Assembly: GCA_037576215.1 (NCBI GenBank)
Contig: JBANDB010000005.1
Location: 3,596,001 to 3,660,000, forward strand
DNA length: 64,000 nucleotides
Direction: 5' to 3'
Source: Armillaria gallica
Taxonomy: Eukaryota > Basidiomycota > Agaricomycetes > Agaricales > Physalacriaceae
Of the stretch, positions 56,009-64,000 are shown one piece after another. The translations under genes were made by a program, and so were the position numbers. Within the stretch, counting starts at the first letter, position 1; every line of letters begins with the position of its first letter. The notes below the pieces were generated by a model. It had not been told where the DNA came from. It saw only the letters and a program-made list of their open reading frames with translations, and did not search any database.

Positions 56009-56806
56009 AAATCAAATTGGCGCACCTGCTACGTATCCGCTAGGATCAGGCGTTATACGCAGAATGAAACCTTCACGTGCACTCCTTTTTTAGCTCCCCC
56101 TCTCACGTGCGGAACCAACTCGTGCCTCGAGTTCGCTGCTCTTGTACTCTCCCCCATCGTTCAGCACGACGAGCACCAATCCTCCCGACGCCTGCCTAGT
56201 TTAGCTATGAAGCATCGAGATCTGGCCACCCAATCGAGATCTGATCCATCACCGAGATCTCAGATAGATAGATAGATGACCGCACACACTGTCAGGTACA
56301 ATGACGTGTTCGTTGAGCGACCCAGTCATCCCCCTTCCCAGTACACAGTCGAAACGCGTCTTTGCCCTCAGTAATCGCATCTCCCCGTCTGGTATATCGA
56401 AACCTGTCTGGCAATTTCCTCAAGTCCATAGTTTCTACTCCGGAGGAATTTTTGATGAACGACTAACCAGGACCTGTATAGATCTCATGAGCTGAGATAC
56501 GGCGTCACAATCGTGCTTGAGGCCCGATGTATCTATTGAACCTCACCTGCATTGCAACCCGTACGTCATTTGGTGACATTTTAAAAGACCCGGAATCCTG
56601 GTATAAGATACGCATCATCGGTGGGAGATTTATACATGTCGTCGTCGGCTGATTGTTATGTATCCCGATTACATTTGACAATTATCAGCGGCAGATTCCG
56701 GCCATTGGAAATAGTTTTGCGTCTTTGAGGCGTTCATTGAGTTATCGAAGACGAGGTTTCTGCCAGTACGAGCGCGAAGTAGATCACAATACGTCAGATT
56801 CAGCAA
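56009..56806. other. Interval without recognised gene
   Basis: Upstream of the STAND gene. It contains a short GATA run (56,260-56,278). No frame, RNA or repeat that I can assign. Confidence 0.35.
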
Positions 56807-56844
56807 GCTCCAAGTTTGGAGTAGACGATGTAAACGCCATCGAT
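56807..56844 (+). repeat. 38-bp segment repeated at 58,353
   Basis: GCTCCAAGTTTGGAGTAGAC plus the next 18 bases (to ATCGAT) is repeated at 58,353-58,390 with two differences. On the minus strand both read VYIVYSKLGA or AYIVYSKLGA. Confidence 0.7.
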
Positions 56845-56869
56845 AACGAATAAGACCGCGAGCGGCAAA

Positions 56870-56935
56870 CACTCCTGTGATTGGCCGGTAATATCCGAGG
56901 GTTAAATACTCTCTCGTAATTTTCTCAGTACTACA
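56870..56935 (+). mobile_element. CACT-terminus element end, remnant
   Basis: CACTCCTGTGATTGGCCGG followed by GTAATATCCGAGGGTTAAAT and ACTCT matches the left end of the 663-bp MITE (17,549) with one substitution in the first 45 bp. Beyond about 56,935 the sequences differ. A second short match (GGTAATTTTATATGTA, 57,057) lies 120 bp on, so other DNA may have inserted into the element. Confidence 0.7.
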
Positions 56936-56957
56936 GGTGATCACGATCTGCAAATGG

Positions 56958-57436
56958 ATCGCGATGTGCAAATTTCGGTTTTTAGCATGATTTAGCAAGT
57001 TGTTGGCTTTGGGGTTTTTTATATACTTCAATGAATGTATATAACTAATACTGCGCGGTAATTTTATATGTAGGCGTGGAGGAAGCGTTTCGAGACAGCA
57101 AAAACTGGCTGAAATCGGCCTTTGTGAAGACCGGCTGCCTTTGGTTTCACACTTGCAGCAATGAACAGCCTCGGAATGACTTTGGTGTATGATTAAGGCT
57201 CATTGTAAGAGTTCAAAACAAAAAAAAATCCGAACCTATTGCTTGAGTGATGCACGAAAAATGAGAGATACATTGGATTCAGCGTTACAGAACGTGACAA
57301 TTTCAATGTCCGGTATGCCGTTCTACGGCAACAATACAGTGTAACCGCGTTCCTTCTTCAAAAAGCCGCAGTCGGCATCGTCGGACTTACTATTTGATCG
57401 TGACATTTGCCGTGACAGAATTTTGCACATCGCGAT
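56958..57436. repeat. 15-bp inverted repeat pair
   Basis: ATCGCGATGTGCAAA at 56,958-56,972 is exactly complementary to TTTGCACATCGCGAT at 57,422-57,436. The 450 bp between them encode nothing recognisable. This may be the termini of a small element inserted in the CACT-terminus remnant, but no target duplication was identified. Confidence 0.4.
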
Positions 57437-57804
57437 TTTTTGACACTTGCACTTCGGCCACCGTCCGACGCTTGCTCTACTCAATGAAAGCCCCAATGAT
57501 TTTTACTTTAGCATTGGAACACACTTAAGATACTTGTAAATTTTTCAAGGAAACGGAACACAGGTGAGAGCTACAGAAAATCATCCATCAAAAATTTGCA
57601 TTTCCCAAACACCCATAGTACCTGAACTAATGCCGATGTCCGTTCATTCGGCATGATCTCTCAATGTACTGGGTTGACAGCAAGAAAAAACAACTTTGTG
57701 GTGGGTAATGGATGGTACGTAGGTATAGTAGGTACGCGTTGGTATGTACATATGGAATCTTTTGCTGGGTATATAGTATGGTCTCTTCTCCCACTACGAA
57801 CACC

Positions 57805-58329
57805 TTAAAAGACCGTCCTAAGGAAGCAAAAAGGATTAGTGAAATCAATGTATGCATCTGATGGAACGTACAATTGAACGACGAAAGTCATCGTATACTC
57901 CATTTCATGATCACCCCCGATGGTTTCGACGACGAAGATCAAATCCTGTGCTCCGTAGGTACCGGCGACTCAATATGGGATGGGGTGGATCCTTGCGCAC
58001 GATTTGAAGCTCGCAACCGTCCCCGTTGATGCCCAGTAGACGATGCCCAAAAGACGCCTGCGGTTGTTGAACAGGGCAGCCATATTATTCTTCGTGGCGA
58101 AGTCCCATAAATCACTACGTGTCCATTAACATTTTCTTTCCCCCTTCGTTAAAAAAACTTACTAAATGACCAAGTCCAATTCGTTCTCGTCTGTGAATCG
58201 ATCTCCGAGAGTTCTACGAAGAGTAGGAAGGAGCTCTTCAAGGCACTCCGACAGGCGTGCATGTTCCTGAGGGGTATTGATATTGAATTTAGCTATCGTG
58301 AGCTCAGTGGTGTATACATTGAAAAGCAT
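57805..58329 (-). pseudogene. Unrecognised two-exon gene, probably decayed
   Basis: Exon 58,329-58,163 (MLFNVYTTELTIAKFNINTP, then LSECLEELLPTLRRTLGDRF and ENELDLVIY) joins in frame across a 48-nt GTAAGT...CGTAG intron to 58,114-57,805 (DLWDFATKNNMAALFNNRRR, LLGIVYWASTG, then VAGTYGAQDLIFVVETIGGD and MEYTMTFVVQL). One TGA interrupts the frame after HPIPY, where CGA would read arginine. A further possible intron (GTACGT at about 57,870 to CTTAG near 57,817) does not restore a longer frame. I do not recognise the family. The clean splice junction is the best evidence that it was a gene. Confidence 0.45.
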
Positions 58330-58352
58330 CTTGAAGGTGCACAGTAATCAGT

Positions 58353-58390
58353 GCTCCAAGTTTGGAGTAGACGATGTAAGCGCTATCGAT
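58353..58390 (+). repeat. 38-bp segment repeated at 56,807
   Basis: Second copy of the 38-bp segment; it lies 24 bp upstream of the start codon of the unrecognised minus-strand gene at 57,805-58,329. Confidence 0.7.
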
Positions 58391-60306
58391 CAAGTCACGC
58401 ATGTCACGCAAGCGATTCTCTTCACCTCCACTCACAGCACCATTTCTGACAAAATCAATGAAGTAGATGCTTGTCTTTTCATGCAAGGATTTGTTGACTT
58501 ACTGGCATTCCTTTCTAACCCAATTAGCATGAATCTTAAAGGAAAAATTGAGGCAGTTTGCCAGTGAGTGGACTGGGACGAGGGACTGATACTGCGAGCT
58601 AATGGTGTAGGTGTATCATTCACAAATCTAAGAGATTTTGGGGGAGAGCGAGAGGACACAACGACGCGCAGACCGGCGCGCTGACTGGTACGTGTCGACT
58701 ATACGACTCAAGCCATTGCTGTACTGAATCCTGATCCCCCATAGATGCAGTAGATTTGAATCGGGACTGGGACACGCACGCACCTAGACGGGTCCTCAGG
58801 CAGCAACAAGACATCGCCAAGTACTGGGTACCAGGTACAGAGCCCAATATATAGGCGCCGCATCCCAAACGCTAGGAACTACGGAGGTTGACGACGACAA
58901 TTGATAGAGCAGGATGATTGGGGAGGCCAGAGGAAAAAATACCATTGATATTTCTTGGAATCAATACAAACGCCCTATTCTGTGAGGATTTTTCTGACTT
59001 TTTGAGGCGTTGGGGCAGAGTGGCTCGACGACGAAGCATTTTCCTCCGTAACGGGCGGCATTTCCAAATAAGGTATAGACCGCCCGTATCAGCGATATCG
59101 AATCCGAGAAAATACGAGACTCGGCTAAAATCGGGGAAACCGGCAAGGTAGCTGATTTCAAACCGATGGCACGGCAGGACGACTTTGGCAGTAAAACGTA
59201 ATTAAATGCATCGTACTCACCAAATAGGAGGGTATGAAGAACATATTCGTGTCTTTGATACTTTGCAGGAGGGCTTGCGTACGTTCACATGAGCAAAGGG
59301 AGAAAGGATATCATTACTTAGTTATAAAATAACAGATAAATTCTGTTGTAGGTTTCAGTGAAAGAGGTGCAATAAGAGAGCATGAACATACCAGGAACAT
59401 CCAGAGGGATGGTGAAGTCACTTTAAAGCGATGAAAAAATGGAGTACACTCGGTCTACGTCATTCATAGGAAATCCTGACTATTTATTTAGTGACGCATG
59501 AAATCATGGATGGCAACAGCTATACTCACTAACGAGGATCCCAGTGTGTATGTTGATAAGTCATCTGTCAAATGTGATCCATTTTGTTAGCAGTCGCTCG
59601 CGTAGAGGAGGCGTGCATAGGTGTGCCATGATGACTGTAATGGGTAGGAAGCAAAAAGGTGGAGAAGCATAGTAGATGAAGGCTTATATGATACTGGAAA
59701 ATGACAGACTTCAGATGATGTCCCCGACATTCAAATGAATACTCAAAGGAGACAGTTGATGGCAGAACCATGCTTCAGAAACTGTAGTGACTGAGAGTAT
59801 GAGCACACATATAGACAAAAGCACAGATACAAGCAAAGCAGGAGATCGTTTGAGGAAGGCATGATATGAGAGTGAAAAGATGATTGCGTAGCGAGCGGAA
59901 GAACTGAAAGAGATGAAACTGCGATGGATGAGTGTGACAGCAGTTACGTAATTCCTTTCCGAGTTCTATGAATATATAATATTCAGTAGACTCGCTAGCC
60001 AGTCATGTTCACAAACCCTTAAGGCCTCATTCCTTACAGTGTTGGAAGGGCGTTGACCCAAAGTCGTAAGTCGCTGCCCTGACTTTCCGACTAGCCCAAG
60101 GCAAGTCCAAAAGTTGACTTTCTCACAGTCACAGAATGTCTTCACCTGATGTTGTCCCTACCATAACGGGAGGGCACTGCACAGCCATCGCGGATGGTCG
60201 ACTTTCGACTCAGCCTCAATGTCCTCCGTCTGCGTTGACCTTCTATTCTCCAGTGACTCTTCAATTCTGGCTCGCTTTCTTGGAATTCCTTCCCCTGTTC
60301 GGCATT
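58391..60306. other. Interval without recognised gene
   Basis: Only short frames are present. A minus-strand stretch around 59,700-59,840 reads like a secretion signal (ALLVSVLLSICVLILSVTTV) but has no ATG in frame upstream and ends after 25 more codons. The minus strand at 58,432-58,659 is open (76 codons) without similarity. Nothing firm can be called. Confidence 0.3.
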
Positions 60307-62421
60307 TCATTTGGCTGGACTCGGTGCTGTCTGTCCCTTTGTCGTCCTCTTTTTACCGGTCTTCTTCATCAATGGGGGAATATCAAGAGTTTGCAGGTAG
60401 ACCCCCAACTCTTTCCCGTAGTTTTCATACTATGACCATTGCTCTTGCACAAGATTTCCCAGATACTCTTCCGATGGAAAAGGGCCAAGCGACGACAACA
60501 ACTCGATGGTCTCATCTTTCAGAATTGCACTGGCAGTGCTCCAGGGAAGCCTCATTTCTTGATGGTCTTCCTCCATTCACATAGGCTTGACTGTGTCGGT
60601 AAATGAGGCTCTCCTTTTTGCGGTCTCCATTGGCGTGGGAATCTCGGTGCAGGTCCTGGACATGTTTTGTTGAGCAAGTACGGCACACAAATGTCGCAGC
60701 ATGGGACAGGAGAAGAAGCTAGAGTGTCTGTGGTGAGTTTTAACGTTGTCGCTATTTAGGAAAAGACTGACATGGTAGCTTTGTGTTGAAGATTTTCCCC
60801 CACATCTGACGTTGACATGTGCCTGTCTGAACAAACACTTTTAATCCCTCGTCTTCGCTCTCAATGTCTAAAGGAGACTTCTCCGCATCCATAACAGTGT
60901 CATTTTTACCACTCCGTGATCCTCGCTTCACGCCATGCAGTATCACGTATGCAGTGCGTTCCTTTTTGCTTCGTTCTTTACACTTTGGACCTTTCTTCTC
61001 CCCCTTTTTAGACTTGTCTGGTAGTTTGCTTAGAGTAGCCAAATCCACCTCATACACCGTCTTTTCCGCAAGGAGAGTGGCCAGACCGCTCGTTCCCGGA
61101 GCTCGTGCGGCACGCCCTGCTCGCTGCACGAACACCAACATCGATGATGGCAACTTCCACTGCATGACAATTTCAATATTCGGTATGTTACAGCCCTACA
61201 GTTGCAGTGATCAGCAGTCGATTCGAATATATGATCCAGAACTGTGTAACATACCATTCCAGCGGTGTCAGTACAGATCAGAACACGAACGACTCTGAGT
61301 TCAACAAGGCGCATGACCTCTTTGCGATACTCAGTTGAGTACGTCGCGTTATAGGGCCGAATCAAACCGGCTTGTTTTAGATTGGCTGGTAAGATTTCCA
61401 TCAGATGGTCCTCTATCTCTATGCTTACAAGTATGCTGTCGGCATAGATCCATGTCAAGGGAATATCCTTGGCTTCTTTGACACCGCTGGGGATGACAAA
61501 ATCAAGGTCGGTATATGTGCTCATGGCGTGCTGCATAGCGCGTACCATGATAGATACATTTGACCGGTTATTTCCAACGTCTACAGTAATGTACCCAGCT
61601 TCTGCCTTATTAAATTGCAGCTTGCTGACAACATCATCTCGTATGCGTTTAGAGAGAGTAGCCGACATGGCTACAACAGACACGGACTTCGGAATGAATG
61701 CGTGTAACACCCCTAGGGTGCCATACATTTTGCGGAACTGCAAGCCCCAGTGAGAGAAAACGTGAGCTTCATCAATTACGACTGAAAGCAAGCATCGCGA
61801 AAATTGTGGATCATGTAGGACTGTCGATGAAGCGTATCGACAAGGCTAATTCAGGTGAGATCAACACAATCTGGTATTTTTCCGTGATGATTTCCTGATC
61901 TTTCATTAGTATGAACTGTATGATTTTCTTGCCGCAATCACCTTCATTGCCTCAGCAGTGCAACCACCATGTTTACTATTTACTGCAGTTGCCGTGAGCT
62001 TGTATTCTTCAGTGAACGACTGAACCTGGCAGTGCTCATGATCAGTATAGCGCGACGTGAGCATGTCCAGGATGTGCTTGTTCTTCTTGCAAGGCAATAA
62101 GGAGCGAGACCATGATTCAACCCGACCTTCCATCTTTTCGTGGATGTGAGGACCTGCTGCCACTGCCGTTTTCCCAAAACCTGTTGAAGCGTGGACAAGG
62201 ACGTCTTTGCACTGGAGCTGGGCTTCAATAGCTTCCACTTGTTCATCGCGTATTGAACGGTCAGTCCATCCCCAGTGATTGTGTATTTTCTCTCTGAAGT
62301 TAAGCAGATCATTGGCTGACAAGGGCTTTTGAATAGGCAACTTGGAAATTTTGGGCTTGGGTGGTGCAGTGCGAGACGTATGGATCGGTGCCTTTTTCTT
62401 CTGTTTGTGTCGTGGAAGCAT
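60307..62421 (-). pseudogene. RecQ-family DNA helicase, decayed
   Basis: The motif order is clear on the minus strand. The basic N-terminus MLPRHKQKKKAPIHTS is followed by EAIEAQLQCKDVLVHASTGF and GKTAVAA (motif I), then SLLIALQEEQ (Ia), LLSVVIDEAHVFSHWGLQF (II, DEAH), VVAMSATLSKRIRD (III), LTWIYADS (IV), VRVLICTDTAGMGCNIPN (V) and FVQRAGRAARAPG (VI). Beyond these come LHGVKRGSRSGK, the cysteine block VPCCDICVP (60,700) and the tail YENYGKEL (60,420). It matches the RecQ-like helicases that are multiplied in Agaricomycetes. Introns include GTATGT...TGTAG before GCNIPN (61,253-61,195). Defects: a one-base frameshift near 62,115, another near 61,823, TGA in IKK*GFPGAL (near 60,560) and TAG just before YENYGKEL (60,434). 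So it is a pseudogene, unless two of the indels are sequence errors. Confidence 0.85.
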
Positions 62422-62538
62422 GGCTAAATCGTTGTGCAGACTGTTAACGGGGAGTAGAATAGTGCAGTGGTTGAAGGTGTTTTGTACGGCTTACTAATAC
62501 ATCACACTCTCCTCTTTACGCGCAACATCTGTCTCCAG
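62422..62538. promoter_or_regulatory. Divergent intergenic region, RecQ / DUF6589
   Basis: Only 117 bp separate the two start codons, so the two genes probably shared a bidirectional promoter. No specific binding site is recognised. Confidence 0.4.
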
Positions 62539-64000
62539 ATGAGCTCAACCAAACCTAGCACCATACCACCAGCACCAGACAACGATTCCTCGGAAGACGA
62601 AGAGCTCTGTATTCATCCTCCTCAATTTCCTTGGCTTCGAGAAACTCAGGTTGACTTGGATGCTGACGATCTCCTGAATCTCATAGCGGTGGCCTCTGAT
62701 GGCTTCGATATCAACTCTGACGGAGAGGCTGACCCATTTGGCAAAGCCAACGAAGTTCCTATAGCCTTCTCGTCACATCAGGATCCTTTGCCACCCTTGA
62801 TGTATATTGACGGTTTCATTCCAAGTTTTCCCGTCAAGGGTACACACACAGAAAGGACTGCGAAACAGACAAAAGGGACAGAAGAAACGGGAGAAGACAA
62901 TAGAACTCAAGAAAGCCCTGGCCCCAGAGCCTGTGTCTGTCAATGCAAACACACCGTGGGCTTTGTAGCGTGTCGAAGTACTGGAGGAAGTCACGGACAT
63001 TCTCTGAGAGAATCGACTGATAATCGGGGACCTCATGTTCTATGTTTTTGACCCGAAGTACGATCGCACAACGAAATGGTCAGGCTTTCTTTGTTCGCGA
63101 CGTGTGGGTGAGGAGTTAGATATGTGGGTTGGTCGAGGCAACAGTTCTTCGGGTCGACGGCAGGTCCATGACTGGGCAGTGGATTATGTTTGCTGTGTGG
63201 CAAAGTCGGAAGCGACTACAGTCACTCGCCAGGGTCTTCTTCGAACCTTGGGCAAAGTTATGGATGCGAGATTCTTCAAGGACTTCAGCTTTACACGCTT
63301 GTACAAGCGTCTTGATGTCCCAAGTGCTGCATCAGTTACCCTGAAGATTCTGGCGGCCTTTTCAACCTTGCCACGCAACCTCGCACTAGGCACGCCAGCG
63401 CACAAGCGCAAAATTTGCACTGTAAAGAACACTCTTTCTCCAACTCGTTTCAGATAGTAACATCTGGCTGGTAGACAAATACTTCTGCGATGTTGCAATG
63501 CCTTGGTGCTTTCAGCCAGTGTATCAATTTGGCAAAGCAAGTGATAGGTCTATACCTAAATGCAACGGGGTCCTAACGTCAGCCTATCACGCTGCTCTCA
63601 CATCTGTGATTGTCTGAGAGTTATCCAAGTATTGTCGAAATGATGCAAACAGTCCGAGAGAGCCCGAAGCCATTACCTCACAATGTTCCTAAAGACTGTA
63701 GCGAGGTTCAGAGCGAGAGTGTGCTAGCTGAGCCTGTGGCAGGTACTTCTTCTGCTCCTGCTAATGTACAGCGAGCAGAAGAGCTCAAAGCAGGAAAACA
63801 CAAATCTAGGACAGGTACACTGATAAAGCTCTCAGGCTTCATGCGAGGAGGGGTGAGGGTGATGGCTTCCACTTGACTGTTTGCAGCATCGTACGACAAC
63901 ATCAGCATTGCTTCCCGTTCGGCCGAGCAGATTATTGGACGAAATGGTAAGTTAGAGTCCTGCCTGGCAATCTCGATTCTGACGGTGACATCGTCTATTC
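62539..64000 (+). pseudogene. DUF6589-family protein, N-terminal part, decayed and cut by window end
   Basis: Starts MSSTKPSTIPPAPDNDSSED. After a shift of frame near 62,970 it reads VEVLEEVTDIL*ENRLIIGD and LMFYVFDPKYDRTTKWSGF. RRQVHDWAVDYVCCVAKSEA, LLRTLGKVMDARFFKDFSFT and LKILAAFSTLPRN follow, then (another frame) VIGLYLNATGS*RQPITLLS with SESYPSI, and finally YDNISIASRSAEQIIGRN at 63,890. This order, ending in the YDNI...AEQI.GR motif, is the known N-terminal half of DUF6589 proteins of mushroom genomes; the DUF6589 domain itself would follow outside the window. At least four stops or shifts (TGA near 63,015, TAA near 63,577, TGA near 63,607 and the shift near 62,970) make it a pseudogene. 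Confidence 0.8.

Noticed and set aside
59690..59850. Small secreted protein with signal ALLVSVLLSICVLIL on the minus strand
   Set aside because: No in-frame ATG upstream, very short downstream frame, and no supporting splice sites that I could confirm.
60136..60584. Plus-strand frames of 99-121 codons
   Set aside because: They overlap the C-terminal part of the RecQ-like helicase, which reads with family motifs on the minus strand.
1..64000. CRISPR array, rRNA, or bacterial operon features
   Set aside because: Spliced genes and eukaryotic families throughout; no regularly spaced identical short repeats; no conserved rRNA segments noticed.

Overview
The window looks like a basidiomycete genome, most likely an Agaricomycete. 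Genes are split by introns of about 48-57 nt with GT...YAG borders. The recognisable families are ones that are expanded in mushroom-forming fungi: NACHT/ankyrin STAND proteins, HET-like proteins, RecQ-like helicases, DUF6589 proteins, pogo/Fot1-type transposases and LINE reverse transcriptases. I see no rRNA, tRNA or CRISPR. All identifications come from reading the sequence and remembering families; nothing was searched.

Layout. 1-5.6 kb (minus strand) is a decayed block: a pogo-like transposase cut by the window edge, a DM9/DUF3421 pseudogene and a NACHT-ankyrin STAND pseudogene. CpG is rare up to about 5 kb, and several stops are TGA where arginine CGA is expected, as after methyl-cytosine deamination. 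From 6.2 to 52.4 kb the window is a mosaic of one large repeat unit, here called U (about 5.8 kb when longest, at least seven full or partial copies, both orientations). Copies at about 15.0-27.3 kb (plus) and 36.3-49.1 kb (minus) form a very large diverged palindrome around a 9 kb spacer. Each arm carries the same two-gene cassette: a DM9/DUF3421 gene and an SMR-domain (DUF1771-Smr) gene with well preserved exon structure.

The spacer (27.3-36.3 kb) holds an IFI6/IFI27-like membrane protein gene, some unrecognised spliced-looking ORFs, the 5' part of a HET-like gene cut off at a repeat junction, a 337-bp hAT-type MITE with an 8-bp target duplication and a 435-bp mariner-type MITE. A 663-bp hairpin-like MITE lies at 17.5-18.2 kb. 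A decayed LINE fragment interrupts a U copy at 50.7-51.4 kb.

52.7-55.8 kb (minus) holds the best gene in the window: a six-exon, 928-residue NACHT-ankyrin STAND protein that reads open throughout after splicing. It is the intact relative of the pseudogene at 2.5-5.6 kb. The right edge carries a decayed RecQ-family helicase (minus) head to head with a decayed DUF6589-family gene (plus) that runs off the window. Overall this looks like a rearranged accessory, possibly subtelomeric, region with fungal innate-immunity or allorecognition genes (STAND, HET-like) embedded in young and old repeats.
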